Positions 1 to 8,918 of a stretch of DNA of 64,000 bases are shown piece after piece. Source of the DNA: Vreelandella neptunia (GTDB lineage Bacteria; Pseudomonadota; Gammaproteobacteria; Pseudomonadales; Halomonadaceae); NCBI RefSeq assembly GCF_000712975.1, contig NZ_JHQL01000005.1:62001-126000 (forward strand), written 5' to 3'. The first letter of the stretch is position 1, and each line of letters begins with the position of its first letter. The translations under genes were made by a program, and so were the position numbers. Below the pieces are notes generated by a model. It was not told the origin of the DNA. It worked only from the letters and a program-made list of their open reading frames with translations, and made no database searches.

Positions 1-822
1 TCCAAAACCAAACGTCAACGCAGGTATAAAAGGCAGCACCTTGACGCGATCATAATAAGACAGCTGATCTTTTGCGGTAATTGGGTTAATCACCGTGACC
101 CCGACCTCGTTGGCTACCAACGCGCTAATCGTACCGATGTTAGCTTCCGTTTTACCGGCAATCTTAACGCCGTGTTCAGCTACCAGTTCCAACAGCGGGT
201 TTGTGCTCACACTTGGCTGATTGCTGATTACTAAATGTTGACCACGCAAGTCGCTGACTTCAACGACGTTCTGCTTAGCTAGCGCAAGCTTTTCAGGCAC
301 CAGTGCCACAGCTTCTGTGGTCAGCAGCGCTTCGGTCAAGAGCTGGGGGGAAGTCGCCGGTAGCGTGATAAAGCCAATATCTGCATGGCTTGATTCCACC
401 GCCGTTTGTACATCATGGCTCGACATCATATCCAGACTAATACTTATCCGACTGTTTTCAGCCAGCAACGCTGCCACTACCTGAGGTACAAACCCAAAAC
501 ATAGTCCAGGAATCGCGGCGATTCTCAAGCGTGATGTACCAAACTCCTTTAGCGCCAGCACGCTATGACGAAGCTCTTCAATATTGCCCATCAGCCTGAG
601 AATTTCATCGTACAGCTCTCGTGCTTCAGGCGTTGCTAATAAGCGGTTTTTTTCACGTAAAAAAAGCTGTATTCCCAGGTTCTCTTCCAGCTGTGCTAGC
701 GAGCGACTGACGCCAGACTGCGTCATGCCAAGAAGGCGTGCCGTTCCTGAAGCGCTGCCCACCTCAAATAGTGTTTTGAACGTTGCTAATGCTTTCAACG
801 AGTTAATGGTAACTTCAGGCAT
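1..822 (-). CDS. LysR-family transcriptional regulator (partial, C-terminus outside window)
   Basis: Read on the minus strand from the ATG at 822, an open frame of 274 codons runs off the left edge, so the C-terminus is missing. The protein begins MPEVTINSLKALATF. The winged helix-turn-helix covers about residues 5-65 and includes ARLLGMTQSGVSRSLAQLEE, typical of LysR regulators. The rest (from about residue 90) looks like the periplasmic-binding-type effector domain. It is transcribed away from the aminotransferase operon that starts at 932, the usual arrangement for a LysR protein controlling its neighbour, so it is probably the operon's inducer-responsive regulator. The inducer cannot be read from the sequence. 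Family call is firm; target is inferred. Confidence 0.9.
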   Translation of the reverse strand, partial: MPEVTINSLKALATFKTLFEVGSASGTARLLGMTQSGVSRSLAQLEENLGIQLFLREKNRLLATPEARELYDEILRLMGNIEELRHSVLALKEFGTSRLRIAAIPGLCFGFVPQVVAALLAENSRISISLDMMSSHDVQTAVESSHADIGFITLPATSPQLLTEALLTTEAVALVPEKLALAKQNVVEVSDLRGQHLVISNQPSVSTNPLLELVAEHGVKIAGKTEANIGTISALVANEVGVTVINPITAKDQLSYYDRVKVLPFIPALTFGFG

Positions 823-855
823 GACTTTTACTCATTGATATTCGAAAAACGATCA

Positions 856-869
856 TATATTGAAATATA
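856..869. promoter_or_regulatory. Candidate LysR operator palindrome
   Basis: In the 109-base gap between the divergent regulator and operon lies TATATT-GA-AATATA, a perfect 6-bp inverted repeat with a 2-base centre. LysR proteins bind dyads of this sort (T-N11-A type) between divergent genes. Position and symmetry support it; the spacing is one base off the classic motif, so this is only a candidate. Confidence 0.4.
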
Positions 870-931
870 GTAACAAGCCTACCTAGACTGCAAGGGAGAT
901 TTTTCAACCGACTATAAAAACGGAAAACGTG

Positions 932-2293
932 ATGACCGACTCTCCGCTGTTCTACCAGGCAGGCCCTGCCCTGCCGGAAGTCAGCCACGCTGATGGCGTC
1001 ATGCTCTGGGACACCCAGGGCAAGGATTATCTGGATGGCTGTTCCGGGGCCATTTCCTGCAACCTTGGTCATGGCCGTCAGGATATTCGTGACGCTATGC
1101 TCGCCCAAATGGACAAGGTTGCCTTCACTTACCGCACCCAGTTTGAAAGCGCGCCCGCCGAAGCCCTAGGCCAACAGCTGGTTGAGCTGTTTAACGGCGA
1201 GCTGGGCAAGGTGTTCTTTGTTTCCAGTGGCTCCGAGGCGGTGGAGTCTGCCCTCAAGCTAGCGCGCCAATACTTCTTCGCACTCGGCCAGCCCCAGCGT
1301 CAGCGCTTTGTCTCGCTGCGCCCCTCCTATCATGGCAGCACCATGGGGGCGCTGGGCATGACCGGCTATCAACCGCTGGAAGCCCCTTTTACCAGCATGA
1401 CCCATGCCTCCATCAAGGTGCCAGGGCCGGATTTCTTCCGCCATCAGGATAGCGATGACGACACCCACGTGGATCGCCTGCTGGCAGAAGCACGCGCCGC
1501 CATGCAAGCCGCCGGGCCGGAGTCACTGATTGGCTTTATCCTCGAACCGATTGGCGGTGCCAGCACCGGCGCGCGGCTGTTGGGCAAGCGCTACCTGCAA
1601 GGCATTCGCGCCCTGTGCGATGAGTTTGGTTGCCTGCTGATTGCCGATGAAGTGCTCACCGGGGTGGGCCGTACCGGCGCCTGGTTTGCCTGCCAACATT
1701 ACGATGTGGTGCCGGATATTCTGGTCACCGCCAAAGGCCTGGGCGCGGGCTACTACCCAATTGGTGCCATGCTGGCCCGCACTGACATCGTCGAAACGGT
1801 GATGGCCAGCGGTGGCTTCCAACATGGCCATACCTATGCGGGCAACCCGCTGTCTTGTGCCACTGGCCTGGCTGTCATCGATGCCATCAAGCGCGAAAAT
1901 TTACTGGAAAACACCCAGGCGCGCGGCACGCAGTTGGAAGCCGGGCTGCGCCAGCTCGCAGAGCGTTACGACTGGGTCGGCCATGTACGCGGCGCTGGCC
2001 TGTTATGGGGCGTCGAACTGGTCGCCGATGGCGCATCACGCAAGCCCTTCCCCGCTGAGCAGAACCGCTTCGCCCAGATCACCGCCTTGGCCAAGCAGGA
2101 AGGCCTGCTGATCTACCCGCGCCGCAGCCTGGATGGCCTGGCCGGTGACCATTTCCTGGTCTGCCCGCCGCTGACCATTCAAGCCGAGGAAGTGGACACC
2201 CTGCTGGAACGTCTGGCACGTGCCATGGCGCGTTTTGACCAAGCGCTTACGCCGTCGCCTGACCTGAACGCACAACCCACCAGGGAGAGCTGA
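932..2293 (+). CDS. Class III PLP-dependent aminotransferase
   Basis: Transfers an amino group between an omega- or beta-amino compound and a keto acid using pyridoxal phosphate. The 453-aa protein has the class III fold. SSGSEAVESALKLARQY (about residue 98 onward) is the phosphate-binding segment, DEVLTGVGRTG carries the cofactor-contacting Asp, and Lys268 in VTAKGLGAGYYPIG is the predicted Schiff-base lysine. A GTG at 929 directly precedes the ATG at 932 and is an alternative start. It is the first gene of an operon with a CoA-transferase, an M20 deacylase and a thiolase, so its product is probably a 3-oxo acid that is then activated to a CoA thioester. Substrate is not identifiable from sequence; a beta-amino acid is the best guess from context. 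Confidence 0.9.
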   Translation: MTDSPLFYQAGPALPEVSHADGVMLWDTQGKDYLDGCSGAISCNLGHGRQDIRDAMLAQMDKVAFTYRTQFESAPAEALGQQLVELFNGELGKVFFVSSGSEAVESALKLARQYFFALGQPQRQRFVSLRPSYHGSTMGALGMTGYQPLEAPFTSMTHASIKVPGPDFFRHQDSDDDTHVDRLLAEARAAMQAAGPESLIGFILEPIGGASTGARLLGKRYLQGIRALCDEFGCLLIADEVLTGVGRTGAWFACQHYDVVPDILVTAKGLGAGYYPIGAMLARTDIVETVMASGGFQHGHTYAGNPLSCATGLAVIDAIKRENLLENTQARGTQLEAGLRQLAERYDWVGHVRGAGLLWGVELVADGASRKPFPAEQNRFAQITALAKQEGLLIYPRRSLDGLAGDHFLVCPPLTIQAEEVDTLLERLARAMARFDQALTPSPDLNAQPTRES

Positions 2294-2298
2294 ACACC

Positions 2299-3000
2299 AT
2301 GACGCTGCTTAACCACAAGGTCTGTGAAATTGACGCGGCCATTGCCCAGATTCCTGATGGCGCCACCATCATGGTCGGTGGCTTTGGCTCGCCGGGCACG
2401 CCCTTTGCGCTGCTTGATGCCCTGCTGGCATCCGGCCAAGGCAACCTGACGCTGATCAAAAATGATGCTAACGAGCCCGGCATCGGGATTGGCAAGCTTA
2501 TTGAAGCGGGCCGGGTCAAGCGCCTGATCACCTCGCATCTCGGCTTGAACCGGACGGCCATCGAAGCGATGAATAGTGGCCAGATGGAAGTCACCTTTCA
2601 CCCCCAGGGGCTATTGGCGGAAAAAATCCGCTGTGCAGGCGTTGGCCACGGCGGCTTTCTCACCGATATCGGGATGGGAACGGAAATTGCCGAAGGGCGC
2701 CATGAGATCACTATCGAAGGCGCAACCTGGGCCATCGAACCGGCGCTTCAGGCAGATTTCGCCCTGGTACATGCCGAGCGGGCCGACCGCTACGGTAACC
2801 TCATCTATCGCGCCACCGCCAGCAACTTCAACCCCCTGATGGCCATGGCGGCTGATCGGGTAATTGCCCAAACCTACCGCATCGACGAACCCGGCGACCT
2901 GCCTATCGACACCATTCATACGCCCTGTGCCTTTATTAGCCAAGTCGTGCAGGTCGACCGCGCGTCCAGCCAGCAAGGAGTTCGCCCCCATGCCCTCTGA
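2299..3000 (+). CDS. 3-oxoacid CoA-transferase subunit A
   Basis: Alpha subunit (233 aa) of a two-subunit CoA-transferase that moves CoA from a donor thioester such as succinyl-CoA to a 3-oxo acid. The family signature near the N-terminus is clear: DGATIMVGGFGSPGTP at about residues 20-35. The rest follows the AtoD/PcaI pattern, with LITSHLGLNR, EIRC-type and RYGNLIYRATASNFNP segments. It starts 5 bases after the aminotransferase stop and overlaps the B subunit by 11 bases, so the two are translationally coupled. It cannot be told from sequence alone whether the acceptor is acetoacetate, 3-oxoadipate or another 3-oxo acid. Confidence 0.9.
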   Translation: MTLLNHKVCEIDAAIAQIPDGATIMVGGFGSPGTPFALLDALLASGQGNLTLIKNDANEPGIGIGKLIEAGRVKRLITSHLGLNRTAIEAMNSGQMEVTFHPQGLLAEKIRCAGVGHGGFLTDIGMGTEIAEGRHEITIEGATWAIEPALQADFALVHAERADRYGNLIYRATASNFNPLMAMAADRVIAQTYRIDEPGDLPIDTIHTPCAFISQVVQVDRASSQQGVRPHAL

Positions 3001-3643
3001 CCAGCAACGCATGTTGACCCGTGCTGCCCGTGAAGTCATCGATGGCCAGATCGTCAACCTGGGCATTGGGCTGCCAACTCGCCTGTTCCACTATCTACCC
3101 GATGGCATGAATGTCCTGGTGCACTCTGAAAATGGCGTACTCGGCTGCCGCCCGCGCCACGAGGGCGAAACCCCGGATATCGACATGATTGACTCCGGCG
3201 GCGCGTATATCACCACTCGCCCGGGGGCCAGCGTGTTCGATAGCGCCACCTCCTTTGCGATGATCCGCCGCAGCCGCGTGGACGTTACCTTTATGGGCGC
3301 CTTCGAGGTTGATCAGGAAGGCAACCTGGCCAACTGGAAAATTCCCGGCAAGTTCTCACCAGGGATTGGCGGCGCCATGGAGCTGGCCCAGAAAGTCGCC
3401 CGGCTGGTGGTGCTGTGTTCGCATAATGATAAGCATGGCAACCCCAAGATTCTGACCCGCTGCCAACTACCCCTGACGGCCAGCCGCTGTGTGTCGCGCA
3501 TTATCACCGAAAAAGCCGTGATGGACGTGACCCCAAAAGGGCTTGAAGTAGTGGAAATCGCTGAAGGGCTGAGCGTTGCGGCGCTGCGCGAAGCCACCGA
3601 CGCTACTCTGCTGATTGATGAATCACGCCTGGGGAGGTTCTGA
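2990..3643 (+). CDS. 3-oxoacid CoA-transferase subunit B
   Basis: Beta subunit (217 aa) carrying the catalytic glutamate. The family motif LVHSENGVLG places that residue at Glu47. An in-frame upstream start exists at 2864, but it would overlap subunit A by more than 130 bases. The ATG at 2990 has a good ribosome site (AAGGAG, 2975-2980) and gives the normal length and N-terminus (MPSDQQRMLTRAAREV), so it is chosen. The stop overlaps the ATG of the next gene (TGATG), which fits a tightly coupled operon. The conserved GGAMELAQKVARLVV region is present. Family is certain; the acid substrate is inferred only from the neighbours. Confidence 0.9.
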   Translation: MPSDQQRMLTRAAREVIDGQIVNLGIGLPTRLFHYLPDGMNVLVHSENGVLGCRPRHEGETPDIDMIDSGGAYITTRPGASVFDSATSFAMIRRSRVDVTFMGAFEVDQEGNLANWKIPGKFSPGIGGAMELAQKVARLVVLCSHNDKHGNPKILTRCQLPLTASRCVSRIITEKAVMDVTPKGLEVVEIAEGLSVAALREATDATLLIDESRLGRF

Positions 3644-4926
3644 TGCTTGATGCTACCGAACAGCGCATTATCGCCTGCTGCAACGCCTTGATGGACGACA
3701 CTCTGGAACTGACCAGCGACCTGGTGAAAAGCTACAGCGTGATTGGCCAGGAACAGGGCGCGCTGGATACCATGGAGCGCCATCTTGAACGCCTGGGCCT
3801 GCCGGTCACCCGTGTGCCGCTGGATGCCCCAGGTTTTGAGGAGCACCCTCATCGGGCGCCCGCCGAGTGGCCCAGCACTGGGCGTTACAATGTGATTTCA
3901 GACCTCAACCCCGGTGCGCCAGGGCCGCACCTGGTGTTCAACGGCCATCTCGATGTAGTGCCCGCCGAACCTACCGATATGTGGACCCGCCCGCCCTGGG
4001 AGCCCTGGCAAAAAGATGGCTGGCTGTATGGCCGCGGCGCCGGCGACATGAAAGCCGGTATTGCCGCCATGGTGATGGCGGTTGAAGCAGTGCGCCAGGC
4101 AGGCGTCGAGATCAACTTCCCGCTCACCCTGCAAACCGTGATTGAGGAAGAGTGTACCGGCAACGGCGCTCTGGCTTGCCTGCACCAAGGCTACAGCGGT
4201 GATTTCGTGCTGATACCAGAGCCGTTCGGCGCTCAGATCTATGCAGGCCAGGTAGGTGTGCTGTGGTTCCGGATGCGCCTGGATGGCGTACCCGCCCACG
4301 TGCTTGACCCTTCCGCCGGGCGCAATGCCATTGAAGCCCTGCAGGACTATCTGCCCGCGCTGAAGACCCTGGAAGCGGAAATGAACAGCCTTGCGCGGCC
4401 TGAACTTTATGCCGACCACCCTCACCCCTTCAACCTGAGCATTGGCCGGGTGGATGCGGGCAACTGGGCCTCCAGCGTGCCGGCCCACGCCATTCTGGAA
4501 GGCCGCGTTGGTTTCCCCCCCGGCATGTCGCCGGAAGAGGCCATGCAGCGGGTTCGCGATACCCTGCAGGCCCGCCACGCCGAGCTTGATGACGCCACCC
4601 CGGCGCCCCAGGTGAGCTTTCACGGTTTTCGCTCTGAAGGGCATGTGGTTGATCTCGACACCCCGGGCATCCGGCTACTCTCGGAATGTCACGAAGCGCT
4701 GATCGGCGCGCCTCCCGGCCATTATATCTCCACCTGCACCACCGACCTGCGCGCCTTCCACGTATCCGGCAATATCAACGGTACCTGCTACGGTCCCGTT
4801 GCCCAGCGCATTCACGGTGTAGATGAGTGTGTGGAGATCGACTCAATCCGCCATGTACTGACCACCTATGCCTTGTTTATCCATCGCTGGGCAAAGATGG
4901 CTGAACAGCAGGAGAGCAACCAATGA
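3643..4926 (+). CDS. M20-family metallopeptidase / N-acyl amino acid deacylase
   Basis: A zinc hydrolase of the ArgE/DapE family (427 aa) that cleaves an amide bond, typically removing an acyl or formyl group from an amino compound. Visible metal and catalytic residues are His102 and Asp104 (FNGHLDVVP), Asp135 (GRGAGDMKAG) and the Glu168-Glu169-Glu170 cluster (EEECTGNG). It is distinct from the true ArgE encoded at 13523-14692. It lies between the CoA-transferase and the thiolase with one-base and four-base overlaps, so it belongs to the same pathway. The likely role is deacylation of an N-acylated substrate before transamination, or hydrolysis of a side-chain amide. Exact substrate unknown. 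Confidence 0.85.
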   Translation: MLDATEQRIIACCNALMDDTLELTSDLVKSYSVIGQEQGALDTMERHLERLGLPVTRVPLDAPGFEEHPHRAPAEWPSTGRYNVISDLNPGAPGPHLVFNGHLDVVPAEPTDMWTRPPWEPWQKDGWLYGRGAGDMKAGIAAMVMAVEAVRQAGVEINFPLTLQTVIEEECTGNGALACLHQGYSGDFVLIPEPFGAQIYAGQVGVLWFRMRLDGVPAHVLDPSAGRNAIEALQDYLPALKTLEAEMNSLARPELYADHPHPFNLSIGRVDAGNWASSVPAHAILEGRVGFPPGMSPEEAMQRVRDTLQARHAELDDATPAPQVSFHGFRSEGHVVDLDTPGIRLLSECHEALIGAPPGHYISTCTTDLRAFHVSGNINGTCYGPVAQRIHGVDECVEIDSIRHVLTTYALFIHRWAKMAEQQESNQ

Positions 4927-6113
4927 GAAACGTCTACCTGGCTGACTATGCACGCAGTGCCTTCAGCCGCGCTCACCCCCGCAAGCCCGAGGTGGATGCC
5001 TGGGCCGACACCCGCAGCGATGCCCTGCTGGCCAGCGTTCTGGATGGCTTACTGGCGCGCAGCGATGTTGATGGCGCAGCGGTGGAAGACCTGAGTATTG
5101 GCTGCGCCCTACCAGTAAAAGAACAATGGAGCTTTGGTGGCCGCTACCCGCTGTGGCTGGCCGAACGCCTGGGCCCCAAAGGCCAGGCGTGCGCCACCCG
5201 GCAGATTGATCAGCAGTGTGGCTCCGGCCTTGCTGCCCTGCGCAACACCGCGCGGGAGATTCAGGCCGGTGCCGTTGAAGTGGGTATGGCCGGTGGCGTG
5301 GAAAACATGACCCGTGTGCCCATGGGCCCAGCCTTGTTCAAGGAAGGTGTGTTGACCAGCCCTGACGCGCTGCAACAGGCTGACTGGCTCGCGCTGGACG
5401 TGGTGCTCAATATGGGCCTGACCGCTGAGCGACTCGCCACGTCAGCGGGTATTTCCCGTGCTGCCATGGACGCCCTTGCCCTCAGTTCCCACCAGCGGGC
5501 GGCGAGCGCCGATGCAGCCGGCCACTTCGCTGGCGAACGTTTGACCCTGAACAACGCAGCCGGTGAGCCAATCAGTGTGGATGGTAACATTCGCGCCGAT
5601 ACCAGCGCCGAGCGTTTAGCGGGGCTGGACCCGGTCTTCATGCAAGGCGGCATGGTCACCGCAGGCAACAGCTCACCGCTGACCTCTGGCGCCGCCGCCA
5701 CGCTTTTGATGTCAGAACCTGCCCTGCACCAGCACGGCATTAGCCCCTTGGCGCGGGTTGTGGCAATTGCCGACTGCGGCGTCAAGCCGGAAGAAATGGG
5801 GGCCGGAGCCGCCGCCGCTATCCAACGCGCCCTGAAGCAGGCGCAGCTAACGCCTGACGATATCAGCGTATGGGAAATCAACGAGGCCTTTGCGGCTGTG
5901 CCACTGCATGCCATGGGTGAGCTTTCGCTTGACCCCGAAAACGTCAATATCTGGGGCGGTGCCATGTCACTCGGGCATCCGTTAGGCGCAACCGGTATTC
6001 GCCTCGCTGGCACCCTTGGCCGCCTGCTGCAGCATCGCCAACAGCGTTACGGCTGTGCGGCGGCCTGCATCGGTGGCGGTCAGGGCATCGCCATCATTCT
6101 GGAACGCTGCTGA
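4923..6113 (+). CDS. Acetyl-CoA acetyltransferase / 3-oxoacyl-CoA thiolase
   Basis: Thiolase (396 aa) that splits a 3-oxoacyl-CoA with CoA to give acetyl-CoA and a shortened acyl-CoA. The three catalytic sites are visible: nucleophilic Cys99 (DQQCGSGLAAL), His352 (LGHPLGATG) and Cys382 (ACIGGGQG), plus the NEAFA segment. The ATG overlaps the end of the M20 gene by four bases (ATGA). With the aminotransferase and CoA-transferase upstream it completes a route from an amino acid to acetyl-CoA. It could act on acetoacetyl-CoA or on 3-oxoadipyl-CoA; the sequence alone does not decide. Confidence 0.9.
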   Translation: MRNVYLADYARSAFSRAHPRKPEVDAWADTRSDALLASVLDGLLARSDVDGAAVEDLSIGCALPVKEQWSFGGRYPLWLAERLGPKGQACATRQIDQQCGSGLAALRNTAREIQAGAVEVGMAGGVENMTRVPMGPALFKEGVLTSPDALQQADWLALDVVLNMGLTAERLATSAGISRAAMDALALSSHQRAASADAAGHFAGERLTLNNAAGEPISVDGNIRADTSAERLAGLDPVFMQGGMVTAGNSSPLTSGAAATLLMSEPALHQHGISPLARVVAIADCGVKPEEMGAGAAAAIQRALKQAQLTPDDISVWEINEAFAAVPLHAMGELSLDPENVNIWGGAMSLGHPLGATGIRLAGTLGRLLQHRQQRYGCAAACIGGGQGIAIILERC

Positions 6114-6180
6114 CTGCCACTGGATTTACGAGAACAACGTTACGATAACAACGCTTGACCCCTAAGCAGGGAGAATAACA

Positions 6181-7647
6181 ATGTCAACAACCACGCAAGA
6201 CACCCATAAGCGTCCTTCATTTCTGGGCGCTATCACCGTTATCGGATTTCTGTGCTTCATGATGTTTGCACAGATTTTTATCCTCGGTGAAGACTGGGTG
6301 ACGCATATTTCACTGATTTTCGCCATCGTGGTCTGCGCCCTGGTGGCACTGTATTCCGGCTTCAGCTGGCAGGATATCCAGAAAGGCATCCTGTATGGCT
6401 GTGAAATCGCCATGCTGCCGATGCTGATCTTGATGATGGTCGGGATACTGGTGGCCAGTTGGATCGCCTCAGGAACGATTCCATCGCTGGTCTATTACGG
6501 CTTGCAGCTGATCAACCCTTCGTATTTCCTGTTCACCGCGGTGATTGTCTGCGCTGTTGCCTCACTGGTCACCGGCAGTTCATGGACAACCGCCGCCACC
6601 TTTGGCGTGGCTTTTATCGGCATTGGCAGTGGGCTGGGTATTTCTCCGGCGATGACTGCCGGGGCAGTGATTTCCGGAGCAATCTTTGGTGACAAGATTT
6701 CACCAGTATCAGACTCCACCAACCTCGCCGCTGGGGTTGCCGAGGCCAACCTGTTCGACCACATCCGTTCGATGTTCTACACCACCGGCCCTGCACTAAT
6801 CATTACCATTATTCTGTTCTTTTTTATTGGTATGCGCTTTGACGGCGAAGGGGCTGATATTTCGCGCACCGCTGAGCTTTTGGCCGGCATTCGCGAGAAC
6901 TTTTCGGTCGGTCTGCTGCCCTTTATCCCTCCACTGGTAGTTGTGGTACTTGCCTACCGGCGTGTTAATGCGCTGGCGGTGATGGTGATTGGCAGCCTGC
7001 TGGGTGCGGGCCTTGCCGTGGCTACTCAGGGCGTTGCGCTAGGCAACATGATGAACTACATGAACTACGGCTATGTTTCGGAGACCGGCGTAGAAGCGGT
7101 TGATGACCTGCTCAGCCGCGGGGGTCTGCAAAGCATGATGTGGACCATCTCACTGGGCTTTATCGGCCTGAGCCTGGGCGGTTTGCTGGAAAAAACCCGT
7201 ATGCTAGAAGTTATCCTGGAAAAGTTGGGCAAACTGGTCAGCAATTCACGCGGGTTGATCGTCACACACGTTTTCTCGTCGCTGGCCACTAACCTGTTCT
7301 CGGCCAGCCAGTATATTGCCATCATCATTCCGGGGCGCATGTTTGTACCCGCCTACCGTAAGCTGAAAATTCTGCCCTCGGTATGCTCTCGCACCTGTGA
7401 AGACTCGGCAACCGTCACGTCACCTCTGGTGCCCTGGGGGCTGGGTGGCGCTTACTACATGGGGGTGCTGGATGTTTCCGCGTGGGATTATATGGGCTGG
7501 ACGTTTTTAGCCATCATCACGCCGATCATCGCTATTCTCTATGGCCTGTTCAACATCTTCATCTGGCGGGAAGGCGAGCGTAACGACGTTAACACCTATA
7601 GCCAGTCAAACGTTGAACACCAACCGTCAGCCGATCTAGCGAAGTAG
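6181..7647 (+). CDS. NhaC-family Na+/H+ antiporter-type transporter
   Basis: Inner-membrane secondary transporter (488 aa) with about 11-12 hydrophobic segments. The NhaC family signature is clear around residues 165-180: GDKISPVSDSTNLAAG. NhaC relatives exchange Na+ for H+, and some have been linked to amine or amino-acid exchange. It follows the thiolase after 67 bases and shares its strand, so it may be co-transcribed. In this setting it could import the operon's amino substrate or export a by-product. It could equally be a plain sodium antiporter suited to a halophile; uptake of the substrate is an inference. Confidence 0.85.
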   Translation: MSTTTQDTHKRPSFLGAITVIGFLCFMMFAQIFILGEDWVTHISLIFAIVVCALVALYSGFSWQDIQKGILYGCEIAMLPMLILMMVGILVASWIASGTIPSLVYYGLQLINPSYFLFTAVIVCAVASLVTGSSWTTAATFGVAFIGIGSGLGISPAMTAGAVISGAIFGDKISPVSDSTNLAAGVAEANLFDHIRSMFYTTGPALIITIILFFFIGMRFDGEGADISRTAELLAGIRENFSVGLLPFIPPLVVVVLAYRRVNALAVMVIGSLLGAGLAVATQGVALGNMMNYMNYGYVSETGVEAVDDLLSRGGLQSMMWTISLGFIGLSLGGLLEKTRMLEVILEKLGKLVSNSRGLIVTHVFSSLATNLFSASQYIAIIIPGRMFVPAYRKLKILPSVCSRTCEDSATVTSPLVPWGLGGAYYMGVLDVSAWDYMGWTFLAIITPIIAILYGLFNIFIWREGERNDVNTYSQSNVEHQPSADLAK

Positions 7648-7724
7648 ATCGAGAACAGGCACGTGGCAAGAGGCGACCAAGCTATCGCCTCATGCCACCG
7701 CCTATCAGCCTGAGGATACATGTC

Positions 7725-8129
7725 ATGTATAAAAATATTCTGATTACCACGGCGGCAGACAATAACTCGAATGTTGTGCAGAAAATCGACGTAGCACGTA
7801 AGTTGGCCGACGAAGATAGCACCATACAGATCATTTCTGTCATGGAGCGTATTCCGCCTTATATTGCACCATCACTGCCCAGTGATTACCGCGAAACCAC
7901 CGCGCAACGCATTAAAGACGGTATTCAAAAGAAAATTGGCGACGAGCACTACGAGATTCATGTGGTGGAAGGCAATGCCGCCCATCAAGTGGTCAAGTTT
8001 GCCAAGCGCAATGGCGTCGACTGCATCATTATTTCATCGAACCGTCCCGGCTTTCCTGACCACTTTATGGGTTCCACCGCCTTAAATGTTGTGCGCCAGG
8101 CAACGTGTACTGTAACGGTAGTTCGGTAA
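7725..8129 (+). CDS. Universal stress protein (UspA family)
   Basis: Small cytoplasmic UspA-fold protein (134 aa). It begins MYKNILITTAADNNSNV and ends with the usual nucleotide-binding pattern (SSNRPGFPDHFMGSTALNVVRQATCTVTVVR; compare G-x2-G-x9-G-S/T). An in-frame ATG at 7692 would add an untypical proline-rich leader. The ATG at 7725 follows TGAGGA at 7711-7716 and matches the family start. Usp genes often sit next to transporters, which they may modulate, so a link with the antiporter upstream is plausible. A terminator follows 76 bases downstream, so it is probably the last gene of the operon. Confidence 0.85.
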   Translation: MYKNILITTAADNNSNVVQKIDVARKLADEDSTIQIISVMERIPPYIAPSLPSDYRETTAQRIKDGIQKKIGDEHYEIHVVEGNAAHQVVKFAKRNGVDCIIISSNRPGFPDHFMGSTALNVVRQATCTVTVVR

Positions 8130-8431
8130 ACATCCCCTAAAGTAAAGCCAAAAACGCGGTGCGTTGCATCGCGCTTTATTACCAAACATAAAGAATATTT
8201 AAGCCAGGCAATTAATTGCCTGTTTTTTTATGCTTTTGAAACTTAACTACTATTTATTATGGATAATTAATCAAACGCTAAAAGTATCAATATTACACAT
8301 TTTTTAGTATTTACCAGCCAGTGCTAGCTTGATAATTTAGCCAGCTCAAATCACTCTAACCATTTAAAAACTTCAGACGAGCAGTCACTTTAAGCATTCT
8401 TTAGTGGCTTTATCAGGAAGATAATACTGCC
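8130..8431. other. Gene-free AT-rich stretch before the effector island
   Basis: About 300 bases with no convincing gene. Apart from the terminator at 8205-8229, the part from 8230 to 8400 is markedly richer in A and T than the flanking genes, in keeping with the start of an acquired island. No promoter is clear enough to call. Confidence 0.5.
8205..8229 (+). terminator. Rho-independent terminator after the catabolic operon
   Basis: CAGGCAATTAATTGCCTG is a self-complementary stem followed by a run of seven T, ending the transcript from the aminotransferase-to-usp operon. Confidence 0.8.
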
Positions 8432-8917
8432 ATGGAACAAGCGAAGCTTGGCGACCAAGTTGCCTGCCCCTGCAAGGGAGGCCCTCACCGCATTGTCAGT
8501 GCGGCCTCGACCACCTTTGTTGACGGCGTTCCCGCCGCCCGCGTTGGCGACCGCAGTTCCTGCGGCGCCAGTATCGTCACCGGCCTGGATTGGTACACCA
8601 TTGAAGGTGCCGCGGCGGCCATTCACGGCAGCCAAACTTCATGTGGCGGAACGGTAATCGCAGCCTCCAGTGCTGTCACTGGCCAACCTTCAGGCGGGGC
8701 AAGCGCCTCGTCACTCCCCGGCATTCAACCACCTCGCTACAACCGACGCGTTGTTTTGCGTGATGAATACGGTTCCCCGCTTGCTAATCAACCCTATCGG
8801 TTAGTTCTGGAAAGTGGAGAAACAAAAGAGGGGAAAACCAACGCCGAAGGGGAAGCAGACCTGATGGATTCAGAGCTTTCCGCCAAGGTCGTCGACGTTT
8901 TGATCAGGAGCAGTTGA
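8432..8917 (+). CDS. PAAR-domain spike protein with transthyretin-like extension
   Basis: PAAR proteins cap the VgrG spike of type VI secretion systems and carry effectors. This 161-aa protein has a PAAR domain over about residues 1-95, seen in VACPCKGGPHRIVSAAS, DGVPAARVGDRSSCG and the glycine/alanine-rich IHGSQTSCGGTVI, with metal-binding Cys/His. After a Gly/Ser linker comes a segment like the transthyretin-type adaptor found in VgrG and PAAR proteins (PLANQPYRLVLESGET, then GKTNAEGEADL). It ends one base before the next gene, which looks like its cargo. No other T6SS structural gene is in the window, so this is an orphan effector cassette. Confidence 0.88.
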   Translation: MEQAKLGDQVACPCKGGPHRIVSAASTTFVDGVPAARVGDRSSCGASIVTGLDWYTIEGAAAAIHGSQTSCGGTVIAASSAVTGQPSGGASASSLPGIQPPRYNRRVVLRDEYGSPLANQPYRLVLESGETKEGKTNAEGEADLMDSELSAKVVDVLIRSS

Positions 8918-8918
8918 A

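Noticed and set aside
2179-6013. Long minus-strand frames opposite the catabolic operon (up to 250 codons)
   Set aside because: Shadows of GC-rich coding sequence; the plus-strand genes have full family motifs.
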